Below, in pieces: positions 8,617 to 15,879 of a DNA stretch of 33,580 nucleotides. A program made the translations under genes and the position numbers. Where the stretch lies: positions 1 to 33,580 of the forward strand of contig JADGRF010000302.1 in the NCBI GenBank assembly GCA_017881055.1. The letters run 5' to 3'. The notes under the pieces are model-generated. The model saw nothing but the letters and a program-made list of their open reading frames with translations, was not told where the DNA came from and made no database searches. Positions within the stretch are counted from its first letter, which is position 1, and every line of letters begins with the position of its first letter. This DNA comes from Sandaracinaceae bacterium. Lineage in GTDB: Bacteria > Myxococcota_A > Polyangia > Polyangiales > JAFGIB01.

Positions 8617-10074
8617 TCAAGGACTCGATGACGACGGAAGACGATCATCGCGCAGCAGGACCGCGTAGAAATAGTGCGGTGCGTAGTGCACGATCTGGAG
8701 CGTGCGGAAGCGCCGTTGCACCCAGGCGCTCGCGGCCACGCGTCGCTCGACGGGATAGCCGCGCAGCGAGCGCAGCCGGCCTTGTGCATCGATCTCGGGA
8801 AGCGTCTGCGAGTGCAGCACGATCGCGTCGGGCGCCCGCCGCACGAGCAGCGCATCGGGGATGCGTTTGTCCAAGTGCCCGCCAGGCAGGTGCGCAATCT
8901 CGGGATCCGTGACGCCTGCGAGATCGACGAGATCGAGACCGCTCTTGGTGCCCAAGTATCCGATGTCGACGAGCGCCACGGTGCTCGCATGCGCATGCAG
9001 ATAGTCAGCGAGCCGCGCGCCCTGCACGTCGCGCCTGCTGCCCGCCGCGCGCAGGTCGGGAACGCGCGTGACGAGATCGACCAAGGGAACGGCGCTCGCC
9101 AGAAGCAGCATGGCGAGAGCTGCGACCAGGCCCCGACGCGTGTGCGAGAGCCGCTCGGCTGCGCTTGCTACGAGCATCGCGTACGCCGGCAGCACCGGAG
9201 CGAACAAGCGAAACCCCGGCATCCAATCGCCACCGGCCAGCACGACCGCGCCGACGTGCGCCACGAGCATTGCGCCGGCCACGCGATCATCAGCGCGACC
9301 TTTGATGCTCGCGAACAGCGCGGCCACGCTGCCGAGACCGCCTGTGAGCACGAAGCAGGCGCGCAGCGCGTAGTCCACACCATCAGCCAGCGTTCCGTGC
9401 TTCGCGTAAAACGCCAGCGGCCACAGGTCGTGAAAGAGCACGCTACGAAACACGCAAACGGAGACACCGGATGCAGCTGCAAGCAGCCACGCCGGCCACG
9501 CGCGTCGTCCGATGCGCTGGTGGAGCCCGACCAACAGCACGCACGACGCAACGGCGAGCTCGGGCCGGAGCCAAGCGAGCGCCGCAATCGCCACCCCCGC
9601 ACGAACGCGCCAGGGATGCGGACGCGTAGTCACGCCGAGCAGCGCGACCACGAGCGCGAGCGTCGCGAAGCCAGTCTCCAGACCAGCCACACCCCAGGTG
9701 CCGAACGTGGGCGCGCCGGCGCACAGCGTGAATGCGACGAGCTGCATGCGCCGCCCGCGGGATCGCAGCCCAAGCCGCTGCACAGCCAGCGCCACCGCGA
9801 CCGCCATGGCCACGAGCCCCCAGCACTTCGCCATCAACACCGGATCCAGCTGCAGTCGCGCCGCCAGGATGCCCGGCAGGAGCCACAGCGGCCCCGTGAC
9901 GCCGTCCGACGGCTGATTTCCGCTCGACGTGTAGCCCAAACCGGATGCGAGCCTCACTGCGTAGCGGGCCACGATGAACGCATCATCAACGGTGTACGGC
10001 CACCCACACTGGCCTACGAACAGAACTGCGCACGCTGCGAACAATGGCGTGGCGCGTTGCAAAAGGCGCAGCAT
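8617..10074 (-). CDS. polytopic GT-C-type membrane glycosyltransferase
   Basis: The protein (485 residues from the ATG at 10074) is mostly hydrophobic helices. It starts with one membrane helix followed by WPYTVDDAFIVARYAVRLA (Asp30-Asp31) and SDGVTGPLW. An acidic pair in the first external loop followed by this kind of sequence is typical of GT-C enzymes that use polyprenyl-phosphate sugars, including the mycobacterial AftB-like group. About ten membrane helices follow, then a soluble C-terminal region (about 365-485) with VALVDIGYLGTKSGLDLVDLAGVTDPEIA, also common in this group. Donor and acceptor cannot be told from the sequence. Cell-wall or LPS glycan modification is a reasonable inference. 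It is divergent from the 7TM-HD gene. Confidence 0.65.
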   Translation of the reverse strand: MLRLLQRATPLFAACAVLFVGQCGWPYTVDDAFIVARYAVRLASGLGYTSSGNQPSDGVTGPLWLLPGILAARLQLDPVLMAKCWGLVAMAVAVALAVQRLGLRSRGRRMQLVAFTLCAGAPTFGTWGVAGLETGFATLALVVALLGVTTRPHPWRVRAGVAIAALAWLRPELAVASCVLLVGLHQRIGRRAWPAWLLAAASGVSVCVFRSVLFHDLWPLAFYAKHGTLADGVDYALRACFVLTGGLGSVAALFASIKGRADDRVAGAMLVAHVGAVVLAGGDWMPGFRLFAPVLPAYAMLVASAAERLSHTRRGLVAALAMLLLASAVPLVDLVTRVPDLRAAGSRRDVQGARLADYLHAHASTVALVDIGYLGTKSGLDLVDLAGVTDPEIAHLPGGHLDKRIPDALLVRRAPDAIVLHSQTLPEIDAQGRLRSLRGYPVERRVAASAWVQRRFRTLQIVHYAPHYFYAVLLRDDRLPSSSSP

Positions 10075-10122
10075 GCGAGGGATCCTAGAGACTATCCGAC
10101 TGACCTGCCGTCCGGGTGGGTT

Positions 10123-10131
10123 TGCTACTAT
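10123..10131 (+). promoter_or_regulatory. possible extended -10 promoter of the 7TM-HD gene
   Basis: TGCTACTAT fits the TGnTAnnnT extended -10 form and lies 39 bp ahead of the ATG at 10170 in the divergent interval. No convincing -35 hexamer sits at the usual distance, so this is a weak call. Confidence 0.3.
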
Positions 10132-10169
10132 CTCGCACGGGCGGTTCATGGAACCGTCCCGCGACAACC

Positions 10170-11954
10170 ATGCTTCGAACTCGACTCGTCGCCGGTGTGA
10201 CCTCGGGAGTGGTGCTGAGCGCCGTGTTCGCCACTGCGCTCAGCGTCGCTGCGTTTGGTGAGTGCTTCGTCGAGCCGTGGCGCGTCCATCCGCACAGCCC
10301 CGCACCAATCACGCTGCGCTTGCCGCGGACCACGCTGCGCGCGTTCGATCCCGAGACGGGCGTCGGACGCTTTCTCCCGGTGGCTAGCGTCATCTCCCGC
10401 GGCACTACCATTCAAGATGACGCGACCGGCACGCTCGTCCGTGCCTACGAGCGTTCGCGACGACCGCCACGCAACACGCACATGGCCGCGCAGTGGGCGG
10501 TGTACTTCGTGCTCGTGTTGCTCGCGACGGCATACATGCGACGCATCAGCGCGAAGAACGCAGCGCTCTTGCGCACGCAGGTCGCGCTCCTGGGCATGTC
10601 GCTGGCATTCTTACTGGTCTTGAAGTGCTTGCTGCTGTTCACGAGCATCAGCCCGTACCTATTCCCGATCGCGCTCGTGCCACTGTGGACTTCGCTGTAC
10701 GTCGACCGGCGTACCGGCTCCATGCTTGCGGTGATCCTGAGCCTATTCGCCGCGTCGCTCGTGGTCTACGACCCGATCATCAGCGTCGTGTACCTGATCA
10801 GCAGCGGCATCGCCGCGCTCACGTTCCGCGCGGCGCGTAAGCAGAGCATCTTCCTCGTGGTGTCCGGTGTGCTCTCGGGCGCGATCGGCGCAGGCGTGTA
10901 CGTTGCGACGAAGGAAATCTTCGATGGCTTCCGGTTGGGCGGCGAGCTGGCCCTTGCCTGGCGCTCGGGACCCCTCGGAAGTCTCGTGGCAGGCACCCTC
11001 GCGGGCTTCGGCGCGTTCTTGTTTCAGCCGGCGGCCGCTCGCGCGCTCGGCAACGTGTCGCGCACACAGCTACTGAACCTGACCGACCTGGAACAGCCGC
11101 TGCTGAAGAAGATGGCGCACGAAGCGCCCGGCTCATGGGAGCACTCGCGGGCGATGGCGAACCTCGCAGAGGCCGCGGCAGCCGGCATCGGCGCCGATGC
11201 GCTGCTCACCCGCGTCGGTGCGTATTACCACGACCTGGGCAAGAGCTGTCAGTGCAAGTACTTCGTCGAGAACCTCGAGCGTGGCGAGCGCAGTCCGCAC
11301 GAAGATCTCGAGCCCGACGTCAGCGCGGATGCGATCATGGCGCACGTGGTCGAAGGCACGCGCATCCTGCGCGAGGGCCACATCCCTGAAGCCGTGATCG
11401 AGTTCTCGTACACACACCACGGCACGACCATCATCGAGTACTTCTGGCACAAGTGCCTGGAGCGCGGGAACCCGAAGCACCTGACCGAAGAGGCCTTCCG
11501 TTATCCCGGCATGCGCCCGCGCACGCGTGAGACAGCGATCCTGATGCTGATCGACTCGATCGAGGCGGGCGCTCGCACCATCGACCCGCCCACACGCGAG
11601 AAGTTCCAAGAGTTGGTCCAGCGCGTGATCTTCGTGAAGCTGAATCAAGGGCAGCTCGACGAGTCCGGCCTGAGCGTTGGCGATTTGCGCGTGCTGTCTT
11701 CGCAGATCACCGACACGCTCTGCAACGCGTACCACAAGCGCATCCGCTACCCCTGGCAGGACGCCGCGGATCGCGGCGAGCCATCGCCGCTGATGGCGAC
11801 GACGGTGCCCGACTCGGATCACCCGGCCGGCATCGAAATGAATGACACCGGCAAGTTCCGCAAGCCAGCGCGCGAGCGCGAGATTACGCCAGTCGAGAAC
11901 GCGATCAGCAGCGCGGCGTCCGTCGAAGGGCTCGCCGACAAGTCGAAGGCCTGA
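10170..11954 (+). CDS. 7TM-HD phosphohydrolase, PgpH-like (probable cyclic dinucleotide phosphodiesterase)
   Basis: The 594-residue protein has an N-terminal membrane helix (about 5-27), a short extracytoplasmic part (about 28-110), six further helices (about 112-300) and a cytosolic HD domain. The HD domain has EAPGSWEHSRAMANLAE, VGAYYHDLGK (His354-Asp355), IMAHVVEGTRILRE, EFSYTHHGTTIIEYFWHK and ETAILMLIDSIEAGARTI, matching the PgpH family. Listeria PgpH hydrolyses c-di-AMP; that substrate is inferred here. Compared with PgpH (over 700 residues), the extracytoplasmic sensor domain is reduced to about 80 residues. I start at the ATG at 10170 because the helix follows at once. A C-terminal extension after the HD domain is polar and poorly conserved. 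It converges with the HD-GYP regulator. Confidence 0.85.
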   Translation: MLRTRLVAGVTSGVVLSAVFATALSVAAFGECFVEPWRVHPHSPAPITLRLPRTTLRAFDPETGVGRFLPVASVISRGTTIQDDATGTLVRAYERSRRPPRNTHMAAQWAVYFVLVLLATAYMRRISAKNAALLRTQVALLGMSLAFLLVLKCLLLFTSISPYLFPIALVPLWTSLYVDRRTGSMLAVILSLFAASLVVYDPIISVVYLISSGIAALTFRAARKQSIFLVVSGVLSGAIGAGVYVATKEIFDGFRLGGELALAWRSGPLGSLVAGTLAGFGAFLFQPAAARALGNVSRTQLLNLTDLEQPLLKKMAHEAPGSWEHSRAMANLAEAAAAGIGADALLTRVGAYYHDLGKSCQCKYFVENLERGERSPHEDLEPDVSADAIMAHVVEGTRILREGHIPEAVIEFSYTHHGTTIIEYFWHKCLERGNPKHLTEEAFRYPGMRPRTRETAILMLIDSIEAGARTIDPPTREKFQELVQRVIFVKLNQGQLDESGLSVGDLRVLSSQITDTLCNAYHKRIRYPWQDAADRGEPSPLMATTVPDSDHPAGIEMNDTGKFRKPAREREITPVENAISSAASVEGLADKSKA

Positions 11955-11986
11955 CAGCGGCGATCACGGAGGTTGATGGCCGCTGT
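11954..11986. terminator. hairpin between convergent 7TM-HD and HD-GYP genes
   Basis: ACAGCGGC (11954-11961) pairs with GCCGCTGT (11979-11986). After one mismatch, ATCA (11963-11966) pairs with TGAT (11974-11977), all in perfect register around a 7-base loop. It sits between two convergent stop codons, so it can serve both strands. There is no strong T run, so intrinsic termination is likely but not certain. Confidence 0.6.
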
Positions 11987-11992
11987 GAGCAA

Positions 11993-13492
11993 TCACTCCG
12001 GAATCGGCTCGTTGCTCTCCGAACGCGTGACGCGATGCGCCTCGATCGCTTCGATGAACTCGTTCGCGACGTCCGGATCGAACTGCGCGCCCGTGCAGGC
12101 GACGATCTCGTTCATCGTGACCGAATGCGGCAACGCGCGTCGGTAGGCGCGATCGCTCGTCATCGCGTCGTACGCATCGGCAACCGAGATGATGCGCGCG
12201 AGCAGCGGGATGTCTTTGCCGGAAAGACCCAGTGGATAGCCGTTCCCGTCCCAGCGCTCGTGATGAAAGTGCACGCCGGGAATGAGCGGCGAGAGAAACG
12301 CGATCGGCTCGATGATGTCCTTGCCGTATGTCGGATGACGCTTGAACACGTCGTACTCGCGATCCGTGAGAATGCCTGGCTTATTCAGGTTCATCACGCA
12401 GCCGATCTTGCCAATGTCGTGCATCAGCGCGGCTTGTCGCACGATCTCGACCTGGTCGACGGATAGCCCGAGCTTGAGCGCCAAGACTTGCGCGTACGCC
12501 GCCACGCGGCTCGAGTGCCCCGCGGTGTAGCGATCCATCTTGTCGATCGCGCTCGCGAGGCCTTTGATGGTCTGCGAGAACGTAGCTTTCAGATCCTCGT
12601 AGAGCTTGGCGTTCTCGATCGCGGCTGCGGCGCGATCCGAGACGATGCTCAACAGCTTGCGCTGTCCTTCGTCGAACAGCTTCTTGGCCGAGAAGCTCAG
12701 CGCGCCGAGAAACCCGATCGTGCGACCCGACATGGTCAGGTGCGTGACCAGCATCGAAGCCAGCGGCAAGCTCGGCACTTCGCTGAAATAGCGTAAGCCG
12801 CGCTGGCCATGGATACGCAGCTTCTTGTCGCCGGTGAAGTGCTCGCCGAGCGTCGCGTACGACAGCGTGCCCCAGACCACCTCTTGCTCCGGCATCGGGA
12901 AGCGTGGATTCACGGCGCGCGCGCGCTCGAAGTGCGAGCCTTCGCCGTCGTCGAGCAGTACCACGACCATGTCGGCGTCGACCTCGTGGATCGCGGCATC
13001 GGTGACATTGCGCATCACCTCGTCCAGCGAAAGACTCGCTGCGATGGCTTCACTGACCTTGTAGAGTGAGAGCGCTTCTTTCAGGCGCAGGTTCTCTGCC
13101 GCCAGCTTCTTGCGTTCCAGGCCGCGGCGCACCGTGTGCACCACTTCCTCCATCTTGAACGGCTTCATGATGTAGTCGTAGGCGCCGCGCTTCATCGCAT
13201 CGATGGCGGTCTCGACCGTACCGAAGCCCGTCATGATGATCGTCACGACCTGCGGCGTGGTCTGCGCGATGGCCTCGAGCAGCTCGATGCCGCCCATGTT
13301 CGGCATCTTCAAATCGCTGAGCACGAGATCGAAGTGACCGCGTGATAGTTCGACGAGCGCCAACGCACCGTCGGCCGCAGTGCGCACCTCGAAGCCCTCC
13401 ATCGCCAGGAAGTCGGCAAGGATGTCGCGGATCACTTCTTCGTCGTCGACGACGAGGATCCTTGGCGCTTCGTCGTGCGTAGATTCGTACAT
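11993..13492 (-). CDS. response regulator REC-GAF-HD-GYP, probable c-di-GMP phosphodiesterase
   Basis: A cytosolic response regulator of 499 residues. The receiver domain (about 10-125) has VVDDEE, phospho-acceptor Asp60 in LSDLKMP, switch residue in IIMTGFG and the lysine of MKPF. A GAF-like sensor (about 150-310) follows. The HD-GYP domain (about 315-485) has GHSSRVAAYA, ALMHDIGKIG (His358-Asp359), LKRHP-like FKRHPTYGKDII, HFHHERWDGNGYP and VADAYDAMTSDRAYR; the GYP triplet is intact, so c-di-GMP hydrolysis is expected. A partner kinase would phosphorylate Asp60. None adjoins it, although the GAF-GAF kinase at 22252-24102 is in the window. It is divergent from the FHA-GGDEF cyclase. Confidence 0.93.
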   Translation of the reverse strand: MYESTHDEAPRILVVDDEEVIRDILADFLAMEGFEVRTAADGALALVELSRGHFDLVLSDLKMPNMGGIELLEAIAQTTPQVVTIIMTGFGTVETAIDAMKRGAYDYIMKPFKMEEVVHTVRRGLERKKLAAENLRLKEALSLYKVSEAIAASLSLDEVMRNVTDAAIHEVDADMVVVLLDDGEGSHFERARAVNPRFPMPEQEVVWGTLSYATLGEHFTGDKKLRIHGQRGLRYFSEVPSLPLASMLVTHLTMSGRTIGFLGALSFSAKKLFDEGQRKLLSIVSDRAAAAIENAKLYEDLKATFSQTIKGLASAIDKMDRYTAGHSSRVAAYAQVLALKLGLSVDQVEIVRQAALMHDIGKIGCVMNLNKPGILTDREYDVFKRHPTYGKDIIEPIAFLSPLIPGVHFHHERWDGNGYPLGLSGKDIPLLARIISVADAYDAMTSDRAYRRALPHSVTMNEIVACTGAQFDPDVANEFIEAIEAHRVTRSESNEPIPE

Positions 13493-13736
13493 CGCGGATC
13501 AAAAAGCTTAGTAGTTAACTGCGGTCCGCGAACGGGTGTCAATCGAGTCAACATGCGGCTCGAGCGCGTTCGCGCGCGGGTTCGAACGCTGGTCCAATGT
13601 ATGAAGACGTACGGCTCTTCGGCACAGACCCCCTGTCCAGGGATGGGTCCGCTGCACACGCTCACGCTGCTTTACTACTAAATCTCGAATTCGTACGCTA
13701 GGCTGCTCTAATTACGAGAACCGCGAACCGAGTGCA
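13493..13736. promoter_or_regulatory. divergent intergenic region between HD-GYP and GGDEF genes
   Basis: The longest gene-free stretch in the window. On the minus strand a TTGACA-like box (complement of TGTCAA, 13537-13542) stands 16-18 bp ahead of the AT-rich AGTTAACT (13513-13520), a candidate promoter for the HD-GYP gene. AT-rich patches near 13670-13715 could hold the cyclase promoter, but no clean hexamer pair is seen. I found no match to the c-di-GMP riboswitch (GEMM) core. Confidence 0.35.
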
Positions 13737-14648
13737 GTGGACTCCGATCACGACATAAAAACGCGCGTCACGACGCTGGAAGAGCTGAAGGTCCAGCGCA
13801 AGGGCGACGACTGCCTGGTCGTCATCTATGCGCCCGTCGCTTCCGAGCTCGGTCGGCGGCATGTGCTCGACAAAGAGCTGATCTCGATCGGACGTGATCG
13901 CGAGAACGACATCGTGGTCGACAGCGACAGCGTTTCGCGTCGCCACGCCCGCATCGATCACCGCGACGGTAAGTTCTACGTGACCGATCTCGACTCGACC
14001 AATGGCACCTACGCCAACGACGAGCCCGATCCGATCCACGATTGCCAGCTGCGCCGCGGCGATCAGCTGAAGATCGGTGACACGATCTTCAAGTATCTGT
14101 CCGGCTCGGACGTCGAAGCGCAGTACCACGAGACCATCTTCAACATGACGATCACCGACGGTCTCACCGACGTCGGCAACAAGAAGCGCCTCGATCAAGT
14201 CGTGCGCAAAGAGATTCCGCGCGCAGCTCGGCACGGTCGCGAGCTGTCGATGCTGATGATCGACATCGATCACTTCAAAGACGTGAACGACACGTACGGT
14301 CACTTGGCCGGCGACTCGGTGCTGCGCGACCTCGCGAACAGCCTGCAGAAACGTCTACGTCCGGACGACGAGCTCGGTCGCTACGGCGGCGAAGAGTTCG
14401 CAGCCGTGCTGCCGGAGACCTCACTCGCCGGTGCCGTGAAGATTGCCGAAGACCTGCGCAAGCTGGTCGAGTCGCATCCGTTCTTGGTCGAAGGCGAGCA
14501 GATCAAAGTGACGGTCTCGATCGGCGTCGCCGAGCTCGCGCAGGGCATGGACTCGAAAGCGTTCTTCCGCGCGGCCGACGAGATGCTCTACAAAGCAAAG
14601 AACGGCGGCCGCAACCGCGTGTGCCCCTCGCCGTCCGAGTTTCCGTGA
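13737..14648 (+). CDS. FHA-GGDEF diguanylate cyclase
   Basis: A cytosolic 303-residue protein that makes c-di-GMP from two GTP. An N-terminal FHA domain (about 35-120) has SIGRDRENDIVVDSDSVSRRHARI and DLDSTNGTYAND, the phosphothreonine-binding layout. The GGDEF domain (about 135-298) has TDGLTDVGNKKRLDQ, MIDIDHFKDVNDTYGH and active-site GGEEF at 217-221. Five residues ahead of that lies RPDD (208-211), an intact RxxD product-inhibition site. The FHA domain suggests control by a Ser/Thr kinase, as in many Myxococcota, but no such kinase is nearby. The start is a GTG at 13737 with only a weak ribosome binding site; no upstream ATG in frame fits. It ends 8 bp from the convergent SUKH gene. Confidence 0.93.
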   Translation: MDSDHDIKTRVTTLEELKVQRKGDDCLVVIYAPVASELGRRHVLDKELISIGRDRENDIVVDSDSVSRRHARIDHRDGKFYVTDLDSTNGTYANDEPDPIHDCQLRRGDQLKIGDTIFKYLSGSDVEAQYHETIFNMTITDGLTDVGNKKRLDQVVRKEIPRAARHGRELSMLMIDIDHFKDVNDTYGHLAGDSVLRDLANSLQKRLRPDDELGRYGGEEFAAVLPETSLAGAVKIAEDLRKLVESHPFLVEGEQIKVTVSIGVAELAQGMDSKAFFRAADEMLYKAKNGGRNRVCPSPSEFP

Positions 14649-14656
14649 GTCTGTGA

Positions 14657-15778
14657 CTAAAACCCGCGCGGCGTGCGCAAGATCTCGCGGAAGTCGTGCG
14701 TCTTCCGCAGCACCGCGTAGCTCGGGTCGAGCAGCAGGTCTTCGTCGCGCACTTTGCCGCGACGGTAGCCTTCCTTGAGCGACGCGAAAAAGCGCGCGGA
14801 GTCGGGATCGGGCGGAACGGCCGTCGTGCGAAGCGGCAGGGGCGGCGGCGGATCTTCGCCGGCGAACACCGCGCGACGGATGGCGGCGACGTGCTGCTTG
14901 TCGGTCTCGTCGTCGACCTGCTCGGTGAGCTGATCGTAGATACGTAACAGCGCTTCACGGCGTGCCCGCAGGCGCGGCGCGATCACAGCGAGCACGTCGG
15001 CGACCATGATCGGCGTCGTCTCGCGTTGGTCCCAGCGCGACTTCGGAGCGCGCGAGGAGACACGGGTCGCAGCCTCGAGCGCGGCACGCGCATCACCGAT
15101 GATCGCCGCGATCTTCAGCGCTTCCCAATCGCACCAGGGCTGCGCGGGTACGCAGTGCGCACCTCGCAGGTACGACGCCAATGCCAGCTCGGGTTTGCCT
15201 GCGCGACGCAGCGCGTGCGCCACGGTGGCATGTGCAATCGAAACGTCGGGCTCGATCGCGACATGCCGCTCGCCGCTGTGCAGATAGCTGTCCAGCGTGA
15301 ACTCGCCGCCGAAGTCGGGTGAGGTCCACTCGGCCACGCGTAAGCGGCAGAAACCGTCGAACGTGCGATGCACCATGCGCTGCTCGCCGCTGTCGACGTA
15401 GTAGTCGAGGATCGGCCAGGTATCGGAGACGGGCCCCGCGCTGCGATCGAAGGCGAGGATGGCGCCGTCGTCGGAACGAAAGAACGGGAACAGCAGCTCC
15501 GGATCGCGCACCGACTTGTTCAGGCGCTGGGCGAGCTCATTGAGCGAGCCGAGCATGCTGTGGTCGCCGCTGGCACCGGCGCGCAGCAGTTGCCCGGAAG
15601 GGAACGCTCCACCATTGTAGCGCTGCAGCATCAGGCGCAGGTCGGCCGGCAGCGGCGACGCGATGCTCTCCTCGACCGCGAGCAGATCCGCGTCGGAGCT
15701 AGGAGAGGAGAGCGAGAGCCCCGAGAACCCCGGATGCTGCTCTACCCACGCGATGAAGTCGTGAACGCCGCGATGCAT
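14657..15778 (-). CDS. SMI1/KNR4 (SUKH) domain protein with helical-repeat C-terminus
   Basis: A 373-residue cytosolic protein. The N-terminal 150 residues follow the SUKH pattern: HDFIAWVEQH, ADLLAVEESIASPLPADLRLMLQRYNGG, then LLFPFFRSDDGAILAFDRS and WPILDYYVDSG. Residues about 170-300 look like TPR-type helices (AHALRRAGKPELALASYLRGAHC, DARAALEAA). The C-terminal end (DSARFFASLKEGYRRGKVRDEDLLLDPSYAVLRKTHDFREIL) resembles the tail of TPR proteins. SUKH proteins include contact-toxin immunity proteins as well as housekeeping ones. No toxin gene adjoins it here, and the length argues for a cellular role in this lineage. It is divergent from the lytic transglycosylase across 101 bp. Confidence 0.75.
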   Translation of the reverse strand: MHRGVHDFIAWVEQHPGFSGLSLSSPSSDADLLAVEESIASPLPADLRLMLQRYNGGAFPSGQLLRAGASGDHSMLGSLNELAQRLNKSVRDPELLFPFFRSDDGAILAFDRSAGPVSDTWPILDYYVDSGEQRMVHRTFDGFCRLRVAEWTSPDFGGEFTLDSYLHSGERHVAIEPDVSIAHATVAHALRRAGKPELALASYLRGAHCVPAQPWCDWEALKIAAIIGDARAALEAATRVSSRAPKSRWDQRETTPIMVADVLAVIAPRLRARREALLRIYDQLTEQVDDETDKQHVAAIRRAVFAGEDPPPPLPLRTTAVPPDPDSARFFASLKEGYRRGKVRDEDLLLDPSYAVLRKTHDFREILRTPRGF

Positions 15779-15823
15779 GGGACTGCGTAAACCCCTCGAT
15801 TCCTGGGGTGCATTGGGAGGGTA

Positions 15824-15845
15824 CCAGAAGAACGCCCGTTTCTGG
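15824..15845. promoter_or_regulatory. inverted repeat in divergent SUKH/transglycosylase interval
   Basis: CCAGAA (15824-15829) and TTCTGG (15840-15845) form a 6-bp dyad with a 10-bp spacer, between the divergent starts at 15778 and 15880. A looser outer pair (GAGGGTACC at 15817-15825 and GGTTACCCTC further right) surrounds it. It could be an operator, or chance. Confidence 0.25.
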
Positions 15846-15879
15846 CATTCCCCGAACCGCCGTGGTTACCCTCGAAAGC

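Noticed and set aside
13493..13736. c-di-GMP riboswitch between the HD-GYP and GGDEF genes
   Set aside because: No match to the GEMM conserved core or its tetraloop arrangement was found.
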